Shown here piece after piece: positions 15,461 to 22,643 of a stretch of DNA of 43,410 nucleotides; position 1 is the stretch's first letter, and the number at the start of each line of letters is the position of its first letter. Where the stretch lies: NCBI GenBank assembly GCA_021205725.1, contig JAJPWY010000021.1, positions 1 to 43,410 of the forward strand, in the 5' to 3' direction. This DNA is from Clostridiales bacterium (GTDB lineage: Bacteria; Bacillota; Clostridia; Oscillospirales; Oscillospiraceae). The notes beneath the pieces are model-generated. The model ran no database searches. It was not told the origin of the DNA and was given only the letters and a program-made list of their open reading frames with translations. Made by a program: the position numbers and the translations under genes.

Positions 15461-16024
15461 ATGAGAAAGGATATAAAAGCTACCGAATCGATTTTCCCGA
15501 TGCCTGTGCTGATGGTCGCAACCTATAACGAGGACGGGAGCGTCAACGTCATGAACGCCGCATGGGGAACCATGCTGTCCCGGAACCAGGTGATCCTCAA
15601 CCTGACCGAGACACACAAAACGGTGAAAAATATCAAGGCGAGAAAGGCGTTTACCGTCAGCATTGCGGACGCTGCACACATGGCAGAGGCGGATTATTTC
15701 GGCGTGGTATCTGGCAACAATACACCGGACAAATTTGCGAAAAGCGGTCTGACTGCTCAGCGGTCAGACCATGTAGACGCTCCCATTATCGCCGAATTTC
15801 CTCTCTGCATGGAATGTGAATTTATCACCTATCAGGACGGCGAATATGGCTGTGGAGTCATTGGCAAGGTCGTGAACACAACGGCAGATGAATCCGTCCT
15901 GGATGGCGACAAGGTGGATATTTCAAAGGTCTCTGCCATCGCTTTTGACCCATACACCCACGGATATTACCGGGTAACAGAGCGTGTCGGCAACGCTTTT
16001 CAGGATGGATTGCGGCTGAAATAA
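15461..16024 (+). CDS. Flavin reductase-like / flavoredoxin family protein
   Basis: The 187 residues match the FMN-binding split-barrel family of flavin reductase-like proteins. The N terminus FPMPVLMVATYNEDGSVNVM is followed by AAWGTMLSRNQVILNLTETH, KNIKARKAFTVSIAD and EFPLCMECEF. Members bind FMN noncovalently and act as NAD(P)H:flavin reductases or small electron carriers. ATG 15461 is preceded by CAGGAGGT. It is divergent from the HxlR-type regulator and probably repressed by it, suggesting a role in handling quinones or other electrophiles. Codon usage is less GC-rich than in adjacent genes. Confidence 0.87.
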   Translation: MRKDIKATESIFPMPVLMVATYNEDGSVNVMNAAWGTMLSRNQVILNLTETHKTVKNIKARKAFTVSIADAAHMAEADYFGVVSGNNTPDKFAKSGLTAQRSDHVDAPIIAEFPLCMECEFITYQDGEYGCGVIGKVVNTTADESVLDGDKVDISKVSAIAFDPYTHGYYRVTERVGNAFQDGLRLK

Positions 16025-16097
16025 CTGCGATGTTCCATGAGTCGGCGTCCTGGTTATGCTGCATATATGGAGTTTTGTCATCTGTGATAAATGATAG

Positions 16098-16135
16098 GGA
16101 GCGTTGCAGAATGAAAACTGCAACGCTCCCTTTTG
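16098..16135 (+). terminator. Terminator after the flavin reductase gene
   Basis: GGGAGCGTTGCAG (16098-16110) and CTGCAACGCTCCC (16118-16130) are perfect 13-bp arms followed by TTTTG. Confidence 0.9.
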
Positions 16136-16208
16136 CCCCCTCTCCCGCTTTGCGGCACGCCGCATCAAAAAGGGTGGTGAGAGATGCGCCAACTCACCCT
16201 TCAATTGA

Positions 16209-16237
16209 TTGCCCCGCCCCCAAAATCGTGGTATAAT
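16209..16237 (+). promoter_or_regulatory. Promoter of birA
   Basis: TTGCCC (16209-16214), 17-bp spacer, perfect TATAAT (16232-16237), 46 bp before the birA ATG. Confidence 0.6.
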
Positions 16238-16283
16238 GCCCCCATCAAAGCACCGCCCCCAGGGGCGGGAAAGGACGGGCGGC

Positions 16284-17276
16284 ATGAGCAAGCAGAAGAT
16301 TTTGACCCTGCTCCGGGAGAGCGAGGGCTACCTCTCCGGGGAGGAGATGAGCCGTCGGCTGGGCATCAGCCGGGCGGCGGTGTGGAAGGCCATCGACGGC
16401 CTGCGCCGGGAGGGGTATACCATCGACTCCGCCACCAACCGGGGCTATCGCCTGTCCGCAGCCCCCGACCTGCTCACCGAGGGGGAGATACAGCCCTTCC
16501 TCCATACGGAGCGCAGCGCCCGACACCTGGAGGTGTTCCGGAGCATCGACTCCACCAACAATTACCTGAAACGGGAGGCCCAGAACGGTCTCCCGGACGG
16601 TTCAGCGGTCATAGCGGATGAGCAGACCGGAGGCCGGGGCCGCCGGGGGCGGAGCTTTTCCTCCCCCTCCGGGAAGGGCATCTATTTCTCCGTCCTGCTC
16701 CGGCCGGACGTGGCTCCGGCGGAGGCGGTGGACCTGACCGCCTATGTGGCGGTGGCGGTGTGCGACGGCATCCAGGAGGCCACCGGACTGCGGCCCCAGA
16801 TCAAGTGGACGAACGACATCATCATGAACGACCACAAGGTCTGCGGCATCCTGACGGAGATGTCCATCGAGGGGGAGAGCGGCGCGCTCCAGTACGTCAT
16901 CCCCGGCATCGGGGTCAACGTGAACCAGCGGGCGGAGGACTGGCCGGAGGAGCTCCAGGCCATCGCAGGCTCTGTCGCCCAGGCGGTGGGGCATCCCGTC
17001 TCCCGGGGACGGCTGGCGGCCTGTCTGCTCAACGCCCTGGACAGGACCTATCTGGACTGGCTGGCGGGGCGGCGGCAGCCCTATCTGGAGCGGTACCGCC
17101 GGGACAGCATCACCCTGGGCCGGGAGGTCCGGCTCATCCGCCCGGACGGGGAGACCGTAGCCCAGGCGGTGGGCATCGACGACCGGTTCGGCCTGGTCAT
17201 CCGTCACCCGGACGGCCGGGAGGAGACGGTCACCTCGGGAGAGGTGTCCGTCCGGGGGCTGTACGGGTATGTGTGA
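16284..17276 (+). CDS. birA: Biotin-[acetyl-CoA-carboxylase] ligase / biotin repressor
   Basis: The 330 residues hold an N-terminal winged helix (about 1-65, SGEEMSRRLGISRAAVWKAI), the catalytic ligase core, and a C-terminal SH3-like cap. The core shows DEQTGGRGRRGRSFSSPSGK (biotinyl-AMP loop) and KWTNDIIMNDHKVCGILTE. It activates biotin with ATP and attaches it to carboxylase or decarboxylase subunits. With the DNA-binding domain it can also repress biotin genes. ATG 16284 is chosen because the in-frame region before it overlaps the promoter. Its ribosome site is weak. Confidence 0.95.
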   Translation: MSKQKILTLLRESEGYLSGEEMSRRLGISRAAVWKAIDGLRREGYTIDSATNRGYRLSAAPDLLTEGEIQPFLHTERSARHLEVFRSIDSTNNYLKREAQNGLPDGSAVIADEQTGGRGRRGRSFSSPSGKGIYFSVLLRPDVAPAEAVDLTAYVAVAVCDGIQEATGLRPQIKWTNDIIMNDHKVCGILTEMSIEGESGALQYVIPGIGVNVNQRAEDWPEELQAIAGSVAQAVGHPVSRGRLAACLLNALDRTYLDWLAGRRQPYLERYRRDSITLGREVRLIRPDGETVAQAVGIDDRFGLVIRHPDGREETVTSGEVSVRGLYGYV

Positions 17277-17332
17277 GGACGTTTTTTGAATTGTAGCGGG
17301 TGAAAAAATCCCGCTGAGCGCAGGAAAAGTGC

Positions 17333-17361
17333 TTGCATTTCCCATTCGCCTGTGTTAGAAT
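17333..17361 (+). promoter_or_regulatory. Promoter of secG
   Basis: TTGCAT (17333-17338), 17-bp spacer, TAGAAT (17356-17361). A short GCGGG/CCCGC hairpin just upstream may end birA transcripts. Confidence 0.6.
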
Positions 17362-17428
17362 CAATAACATCGCAGAATATGCCGTCTCCACACGATGTGA
17401 GGACGTTTGACGAAAGGATGAAAAGAAA

Positions 17429-17665
17429 ATGGAAACCGCTCAGCTCGTTCTCTCCATCATTGTGGTGATCGCAGCCGTCATTATCATCGCCATCGTGCTG
17501 CTCCAGTCCGGCAAGAACTCCGGCCTGGCCAGCTCCCTGGGTGGCAGCTTTGACACCTACATGGGCAAGAACAAGGCCAGCTCCGCCGACGCCCGTCTGG
17601 CCCGGCTGACCAAGTGGGTCGCCCTGGTCTTCATGCTGGCCGTTCTGGTGCTCAACCTGGTGTGA
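17429..17665 (+). CDS. secG: Preprotein translocase subunit SecG
   Basis: This 78-residue membrane protein is the small accessory subunit of the SecYEG export channel. It has two helices (LVLSIIVVIAAVIIIAIVLL and WVALVFMLAVLVLNLV). Between them is the conserved cytoplasmic loop LQSGKNSGLASSLGGSFDTY. Length and layout are typical of Firmicutes. It is a single-gene unit with its own promoter and a very strong terminator. Confidence 0.95.
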   Translation: METAQLVLSIIVVIAAVIIIAIVLLQSGKNSGLASSLGGSFDTYMGKNKASSADARLARLTKWVALVFMLAVLVLNLV

Positions 17666-17682
17666 GATCAGAAGAACGAACC

Positions 17683-17740
17683 AAACGACAGACAGACTGA
17701 AACCCTGCCATGTGCGGGGTTTCAGTCTGTCTGTCGTTTT
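17683..17740 (+). terminator. Terminator of secG
   Basis: Perfect arms of about 23 bp: 17683-17705 (starting AAACGACAGACAG) and 17717-17739 (ending CTGTCGTTT), with GTTTT at the end. It can also serve the convergent DUF1294 gene. Confidence 0.93.
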
Positions 17741-17778
17741 ATGGTGGCAGGGGAGCCGGGGCGCTGGTCTCCTGCCGG

Positions 17779-18048
17779 TCATAGCATCCGGCACAGGAAA
17801 AAGGCCAGGATGATTTGGAGGGCCAAAATCAGGGGGACGCCGATCACAAAATACCAGTGCCGGGTCTTGTGATGAAAGAGCCGCATCCCCAGCAGCGCCC
17901 CCAGACTGCCCCCCGCCAGGGCCACAGCGAACAGCGTCCGCTCCGGGATACGCCAGCCTCCCCGCCTGGCCCGGCGCTTGTCTGCACCCATGACGGCAAA
18001 TCCCGCCACATTGATGATCGCCAGATAGAGCCATATCCAGCTTCCCAT
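17779..18048 (-). CDS. DUF1294 family membrane protein
   Basis: The 89 residues have two to three helices with the DUF1294 pattern: a first helix WLYLAIINVAGFAVMGADK, then the conserved KRRARRGGWRIPERTLF. GGSLGALLGMRLFHHKTRH and a final hydrophobic segment follow. The family is small, widespread in bacteria and without known function. ATG 18048 follows GGGAGGCG. It converges on secG and is followed (upstream in its own sense) by cysK on the same strand. Confidence 0.85.
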   Translation of the reverse strand: MGSWIWLYLAIINVAGFAVMGADKRRARRGGWRIPERTLFAVALAGGSLGALLGMRLFHHKTRHWYFVIGVPLILALQIILAFFLCRML

Positions 18049-18177
18049 GGTAACGCCTCCCTGTCCCACAGAGGTATCCGCAACCGTGTCCTGACCGGCA
18101 GAAAAGGATCCGGTTTTCCACCAATATGATAGCACGTTCCCAAAGCAGCCGCAATCCGTTTTTCTGACGAAGCACAC

Positions 18178-18211
18178 GAGCCGCCCCGGAGACGACGCTC
18201 CGGGGCGGCTC
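18178..18211 (-). terminator. GC-rich hairpin downstream of cysK
   Basis: GAGCCGCCCCGGAG (18178-18191) and CTCCGGGGCGGCTC (18198-18211) are perfect 14-bp arms directly after the cysK stop. No T run follows, so it may stabilise the 3' end more than terminate. Confidence 0.6.
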
Positions 18212-18243
18212 AGAGGAAAGAGGATGAGAATCGGGAAAATCTG

Positions 18244-19176
18244 TCAGTCCGCAAACATGGGGGTAGAGAGGTACCGGTCGCCGGTGTCCGGGAGGAGCAC
18301 CACGATGGTCTTGCCCTCGTTCTCCGGCCGCTGGGCGATCTGCAGCCCCGCCCACAGGGCGGCACCGGAGGAGATGCCCACCAGCACTCCCTCGGCTCTG
18401 CCGAACTCCTTGCCGGTGGCAAAGGCGTCCTCGTTGGTCACGGGGACGACCTCGTCATAGACGCCGGTGTTGAGCACGTCGGGGACAAAGCCCGCACCGA
18501 TGCCCTGAATCTTGTGGGCGCCGCCCACCCCCTTGCTCAGCACCGGGGAGGAGGCGGGCTCCACCGCCACCACCTGGACAGCGGGATTCTGTCCCTTCAA
18601 ATACTCGCCCACGCCGGTAACGGTGCCGCCGGTGCCCACACCGGCCACGAACACGTCCACCTGGCCGTCCGTATCTGCCCAGATCTCCGGGCCGGTGGTG
18701 GCTCTGTGGACGGCGGGGTTGGCGGGATTGACAAACTGGCCGGGGATAAAGCTGTTGGGGATCTCCTGCGCCAACTCGTCGGCTTTGGCGATGGCCCCCT
18801 TCATCCCCTTGGCCCCGTCGGTGAGCACCAGCTCCGCACCGTAGGCCTTCATCAGCTGGCGGCGCTCCACGCTCATGGTCTCGGGCATGACGATGATGAT
18901 GCGATAGCCCCGGGCGGCGGCCACCGAGGCCAGGCCGATGCCCGTGTTGCCGGAGGTGGGCTCGATGATGACGGAGCCCTCCTTCAGCAGGCCCTTCTCC
19001 TCGGCGTCGTCGATCATGGCCTTGGCGATCCGGTCCTTCACGGAGCCGGCGGGATTCAGATACTCCAGCTTGCCCAGGAGCCGGGCCTTCAGGCCGTATT
19101 TGCGCTCCAGATGGGTGAGCTCCAGCAGCGGGGTTTTGCCGATGAGCTGATCGACGGATGTATAAATGTTGGACAT
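18244..19176 (-). CDS. cysK: Cysteine synthase A (O-acetylserine sulfhydrylase)
   Basis: The 310 residues form a fold-type II PLP enzyme that makes cysteine from O-acetylserine and sulfide. The Schiff-base Lys47 lies in [16 protein letters not shown], the substrate loop is [11 protein letters not shown], and the phosphate-binding loop is [19 protein letters not shown] 19176 follows GGAGGA. A strong minus-strand promoter with an inverted repeat at the start site lies at 19340-19282, suggesting repression linked to cysteine supply. The metNIQ operon lies divergently beyond it, so sulfur amino acid genes are grouped. Confidence 0.96.
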   Translation of the reverse strand: MSNIYTSVDQLIGKTPLLELTHLERKYGLKARLLGKLEYLNPAGSVKDRIAKAMIDDAEEKGLLKEGSVIIEPTSGNTGIGLASVAAARGYRIIIVMPETMSVERRQLMKAYGAELVLTDGAKGMKGAIAKADELAQEIPNSFIPGQFVNPANPAVHRATTGPEIWADTDGQVDVFVAGVGTGGTVTGVGEYLKGQNPAVQVVAVEPASSPVLSKGVGGAHKIQGIGAGFVPDVLNTGVYDEVVPVTNEDAFATGKEFGRAEGVLVGISSGAALWAGLQIAQRPENEGKTIVVLLPDTGDRYLSTPMFAD

Positions 19177-19281
19177 GGTTCATTCCTCCTGTTGATCGTC
19201 TGTTTTATGGTTCTGCGCCCGTTGGCGGGTTTGGTCAGCGATCGGGCCGACATCGCCGGGTGAGCCGGATTTTCTGTTTCA

Positions 19282-19340
19282 TAAACCAACCTCCCTAGTG
19301 GGTTTAATGGGATAATATACCTCTTTGCCCGGATTGTCAA
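19282..19340 (-). promoter_or_regulatory. cysK promoter with overlapping operator-like repeat
   Basis: On the minus strand TTGACA (19340-19335), 17-bp spacer, TATTAT (19317-19312). TAAACC (19282-19287) and GGTTTA (19301-19306) form an inverted repeat over the expected start site, around CCCACTAGGG. This resembles the kind of site used by Rrf2/CymR-type cysteine regulators; the assignment is inference. Confidence 0.65.
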
Positions 19341-19408
19341 GGGGAATTGGAGAAATATTTTGCGCCGCCCATTTCAAAAAAATTTTTCTCAAAAGCCGCA
19401 CTTCCCTA

Positions 19409-19438
19409 TTGACAAGGTGGGGAAATGCGTGGTATGAT
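19409..19438 (+). promoter_or_regulatory. Promoter of the T-box-metNIQ transcript
   Basis: TTGACA (19409-19414), 18-bp spacer, TATGAT (19433-19438). Transcription would start near 19446, just before the T-box leader. Confidence 0.75.
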
Positions 19439-19449
19439 GCTCCACAAGC

Positions 19450-19736
19450 AAAATTGAATCCCCGAAAGACGATGAAGAGGAGAGTAGGCAGGCAGATACG
19501 TCCCAGAGAGCCTCGGTTGGTGAAAAGAGGCACGGAAGGGCTTGCTGAACATGGCCTTGGAGTTGCGCAGCCGACTGTGATTTCCCATATAGGCTGCGAC
19601 GGGTGCGCCCGTCATCGCGCAGGAGTTTGCTGGAACTCTGTAAGGCCGGTTCTGTGAGGGGCCGGTGAATCAAGGTGGTACCACGGCGCATCGGCGCACG
19701 TCCTTGAAGCGAATCGCTTCAGGGGCTTTTTTATTT
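19450..19736 (+). promoter_or_regulatory. T-box riboswitch, AUG (methionine) specifier
   Basis: The leader carries the T-box sequence AAGGTGGTACCACG (19672-19685), which binds the uncharged tRNA acceptor end. It ends in a terminator of CCTTGAAGCGA against TCGCTTCAGGGG plus a T run (19702-19736). At the 5' end GATGAAGAGGAGAGTAGG has the Stem I GA-rich motif. In the expected specifier position, GCTGAACATGGCCTTGG places ATG at 19551-19553. Uncharged tRNA-Met would stabilise the antiterminator and switch on the transporter genes downstream. Confidence 0.92.
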
Positions 19737-19770
19737 GCTTTTACGGTATGGAGAAAGGAGACTGCCGCCT

Positions 19771-20790
19771 GTGAGCGAGTCCATTATTCGTGTCCGGCAT
19801 CTGACCAAGACCTTCGGCGAGGGGGAGCACTCCCTGGACGCGCTGAAGGACATCAACCTGGACGTACAGGAGGGAGAGATCTACGGCATCATCGGCCTGT
19901 CCGGGGCGGGGAAGAGCACCCTGGTGCGGTGCCTGAACCTGCTGGAGCGTCCCACCCAGGGGAGCGTGGTGGTCAATGGCCAGGAGATGACCGCCCTCTC
20001 CGAGAAGGAGCTGCGGAAGGCCCGCCGGTCCGTGACCATGATTTTCCAGAGCTTCAACCTGCTCATGCAGCGCACCTGCCAGGCCAACGTCTGCTTCCCC
20101 ATGGAGATCAGCGGCGTCCCCAGGGCCAAGGCAAAGCAGCGGGCGCTGGAGCTGCTGGAGATCGTAGGGCTGGAGTCCAAGGCAGACGCCTACCCGGTGC
20201 AGCTCTCCGGCGGACAGTGCCAGCGGGTGGCCATCGCCCGGGCCCTTGCCACCGACCCCAAGGTGCTCCTGTGCGACGAGGCCACCTCCGCCCTGGACCC
20301 CACCACCACCGCCTCCATCCTGGCCCTGCTCAAGGAGCTGAACCAGAAGCTGGGGGTGACCGTGGTGGTCATCACCCACCAGATGAGCGTCATCGAGGAG
20401 ATCTGCGGCCGGGTGGCCATCCTGGACAACGGCTCCATCGTCGAGGAGGGGCTGGTCACCGACATCTTCTCCAATCCCAAGACGGACGCCGCCCGGCGGC
20501 TGGTCTATCCCAACGGCGTGCCGGAGACGATAGTGGCCGCCCACGGCAGCCGGACGGTGCGGGTAGCCTTCAACGGCGGCACCGCCTATCAGCCCCTGAT
20601 CGCCTCCCTCGCCATCGACTGCGGGGTGAAGGTGAACATCCTGGGAGCGGACACCCGGAACATCGACGGCAAGGCCTTCGGCACCATGCTCCTGGGCCTG
20701 CCGGAGGACCCCAACGAGGCCGCCAAGGCCCTGAGCTACATCCGTTCCCAGCCCCAGATCACCGCAGAGGAGGTAGAAAACGATGCTTGA
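19771..20790 (+). CDS. metN: Methionine ABC transporter ATP-binding protein
   Basis: The 339 residues have a complete ABC ATPase: Walker A GLSGAGKS (42-49), Q-loop MIFQSFNLL, signature LSGGQCQRVAIARAL, Walker B VLLCDEATSALDP and H-loop ITHQMSV. A C-terminal NIL/ACT-like domain (about 265-339) binds methionine for transinhibition in MetN. The family signature usually has Lys where this one has Cys (GGQCQR). Start is GTG 19771 after AAAGGAG. It overlaps metI by 8 bp and is controlled by the upstream T-box. Confidence 0.95.
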   Translation: MSESIIRVRHLTKTFGEGEHSLDALKDINLDVQEGEIYGIIGLSGAGKSTLVRCLNLLERPTQGSVVVNGQEMTALSEKELRKARRSVTMIFQSFNLLMQRTCQANVCFPMEISGVPRAKAKQRALELLEIVGLESKADAYPVQLSGGQCQRVAIARALATDPKVLLCDEATSALDPTTTASILALLKELNQKLGVTVVVITHQMSVIEEICGRVAILDNGSIVEEGLVTDIFSNPKTDAARRLVYPNGVPETIVAAHGSRTVRVAFNGGTAYQPLIASLAIDCGVKVNILGADTRNIDGKAFGTMLLGLPEDPNEAAKALSYIRSQPQITAEEVENDA

Positions 20791-21466
20791 GGTATTTACC
20801 GCCGCCTTTTGGGAGCAGTACGGCGCCCTGCTCTGGGAGGAAACGCTGAACACTCTGGTGATGGTGGGCGTTTCCACCGTCTTTGCCTATCTGCTGGGCC
20901 TGCCCCTGGGCATCCTGCTCATCCTCACGGGGGAGCACGGCATCCGGCCCCACAAGCGGTTTAACCAGGTGGTGGGCTGGATCATCAACGTGGGCCGGTC
21001 CCTGCCCTTTATCATCCTGATGATCGTCCTGATGGACTTCACCAAGCTCATCGTAGGAACCAAGATCGGCGTAAAGGGGGCCATCGTCCCCCTGGTCATC
21101 TCCGCCGCCCCCTTTATCGCCCGGATGGTGGAGAGCTCCCTCAGCGAGGTGGACGCCGGAGTGGTGGAGGCGGCCCAGTCCATGGGGGCGTCCACCTTCC
21201 AGATCATCTGGAAGGTCTATCTCCCGGAGGCCCGGCCCTCCCTCATCCTGGGGGGCTCCATCTCCATGATCACCATCCTGTCCTACACCGCCATTGCAGG
21301 AGCAGTGGGCGCAGGCGGCCTGGGCAACCTGGCTATCCGCTACGGCTACAACCGGAAGGTGGACTCCATGCTGTTCATCACCGTCATCCTGCTCATCGTG
21401 CTGGTGCAGATCATCCAGTCCGTTTTCAGCCGCGTGTCGGCCCACACCGACAAGCGTTTGAAATAA
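20783..21466 (+). CDS. metI: Methionine ABC transporter permease
   Basis: This 227-residue inner-membrane permease has five hydrophobic segments, starting TLVMVGVSTVFAYLLGLPLG. It carries the BPD-type coupling loop EAAQSMGASTFQIIWKVYLP with the conserved Gly that contacts MetN. The stretch GAVGAGGLGNLAIRYGYNR is characteristic of MetI. ATG 20783 overlaps the metN end by 8 bp, indicating translational coupling. metQ follows 31 bp later. Confidence 0.95.
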   Translation: MLEVFTAAFWEQYGALLWEETLNTLVMVGVSTVFAYLLGLPLGILLILTGEHGIRPHKRFNQVVGWIINVGRSLPFIILMIVLMDFTKLIVGTKIGVKGAIVPLVISAAPFIARMVESSLSEVDAGVVEAAQSMGASTFQIIWKVYLPEARPSLILGGSISMITILSYTAIAGAVGAGGLGNLAIRYGYNRKVDSMLFITVILLIVLVQIIQSVFSRVSAHTDKRLK

Positions 21467-21497
21467 TCACATCTCTTACTGTAAGGAGGAACACACC

Positions 21498-22478
21498 GTG
21501 AAGAAGAAACTGCTTGCCCTGATCCTTGCTCTGGCGATGGCCCTGGCTCTGGCTGCCTGCGGTAGCGGCGATACCACCGACACCACCGCTGACACCACCG
21601 AGGACACTACCACCGAGGAGGCCGAGGACACCACCACCGAGGAGGCCGAGGACACCACCACCGAGGAGACCGAGGACGCCGACACAGAGGAGTCTGAGGA
21701 CGCCGACGCCGAGGAGACCTCCGGCGACGAGGATGCCGACTCCGAGACCACCGTGCTTCGGGTCGCCGCCTCTCCCACCCCCCATGCCGAGATCCTGGAG
21801 CAGGTGGTGGACGTGCTGGCCGAGCAGGGCATCGAGCTGATCATCACCGAGTATGACGACTACATCGTGCCCAACACCGCCGTAGAGGAGGGCGAGGAGG
21901 ACGCCAACTACTTCCAGCATCAGCCCTATCTGGATCAGTTCAACGAGGAGAACGGCACCCATCTGGTGAGCGTGGCCGCCATCCACTATGAGCCCTTCGG
22001 CATCTATCCCTGCACCAAGTCCTCTCTGGATGAGCTGGAGGAGGGCGACGTGGTGGGCGTGCCCAACGACGCCACCAACGAGGCCCGGGCTCTGCTGCTG
22101 CTCCAGGACGCCGGTCTGATCACCCTGGCGGACGGCGTTGGCCTGGAGGCCACCACCAACGACATCGTGGACAACCCCTATAACCTGACCTTCCTGGAGG
22201 TCGAGGCCGCCATGCTGCCCAACCTGACCACCGAGTGCGCCATCGCCGCCATCAACGGCAACTATGCCCTCCAGGCGGGCTTCTCCTCTGCCGCCGACGC
22301 CCTGGTCACCGAGGACGCCGAGTCCGAGGCCGCCCAGACCTACGCCAACGTCATCGTGGTGAAGGAGGGCAACGAGGACAACCCCGCTGTCCAGGCTCTG
22401 GTGGAGGCTCTCCAGTCCGAGGCCGTCCGGGAGTACATCGAGTCAACCTACGAGGGCAACGTGCTGCCCATCTTCTGA
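21498..22478 (+). CDS. metQ: Methionine-binding lipoprotein (NlpA/MetQ family)
   Basis: The 326-residue protein begins with a lipoprotein signal whose lipobox LALAAC puts the lipidated Cys at 21. A very acidic Thr/Glu/Asp linker (about 22-85) separates the anchor from the binding domain. That domain starts VLRVAASPTPHAEILEQV and contains YFQHQPYLDQFNEE and VGVPNDATNEARALLLLQ, as in MetQ. The linker is encoded by 24-bp tandem units and is longer than in most MetQ proteins. It delivers methionine to MetNI. Confidence 0.94.
   Translation: MKKKLLALILALAMALALAACGSGDTTDTTADTTEDTTTEEAEDTTTEEAEDTTTEETEDADTEESEDADAEETSGDEDADSETTVLRVAASPTPHAEILEQVVDVLAEQGIELIITEYDDYIVPNTAVEEGEEDANYFQHQPYLDQFNEENGTHLVSVAAIHYEPFGIYPCTKSSLDELEEGDVVGVPNDATNEARALLLLQDAGLITLADGVGLEATTNDIVDNPYNLTFLEVEAAMLPNLTTECAIAAINGNYALQAGFSSAADALVTEDAESEAAQTYANVIVVKEGNEDNPAVQALVEALQSEAVREYIESTYEGNVLPIF
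21600..21719 (+). repeat. Five 24-bp tandem units in the metQ linker
   Basis: Units start at 21600, 21624, 21648, 21672 and 21696, each beginning GAGGAC. The first three are nearly identical (encoding EDTTTEEA/T) and the last two diverged (EDADTEES, EDADAEET). Whole-codon length keeps the frame, so copy-number change would alter linker length. Confidence 0.85.
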
Positions 22479-22509
22479 TTGCTGAATACAGGCCGGACAG
22501 AACCAATGG

Positions 22510-22545
22510 GGCCGCCGCAGAATGTCTCTGCGGCGGCCTTGAATT
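22510..22545 (+). terminator. Terminator of metNIQ
   Basis: GGCCGCCGCAGA (22510-22521) and TCTGCGGCGGCC (22527-22538), perfect 12-bp arms, then TTGAATTTT. Confidence 0.85.
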
Positions 22546-22560
22546 TTCAAATTTTTTCTA

Positions 22561-22589
22561 TTTACAAAAGTTGCTTCCGGTGCTATTCT
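22561..22589 (+). promoter_or_regulatory. Promoter of the esterase lipoprotein gene
   Basis: TTTACA (22561-22566), 17-bp spacer, extended -10 TGC plus TATTCT (22584-22589). It is strikingly like the promoter at 24242-24270. Confidence 0.65.
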
Positions 22590-22643
22590 GTACGTAAGCG
22601 AAGGAAACGTCCTTGCGCAACTCAAATAAAAGGGGGAAAAAGT

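Noticed and set aside
19177-19281. Possible second T-box or S-adenosylmethionine riboswitch in the cysK leader
   Set aside because: No T-box core sequence and no transcription-terminator pair was found; only the promoter-proximal repeat is convincing.
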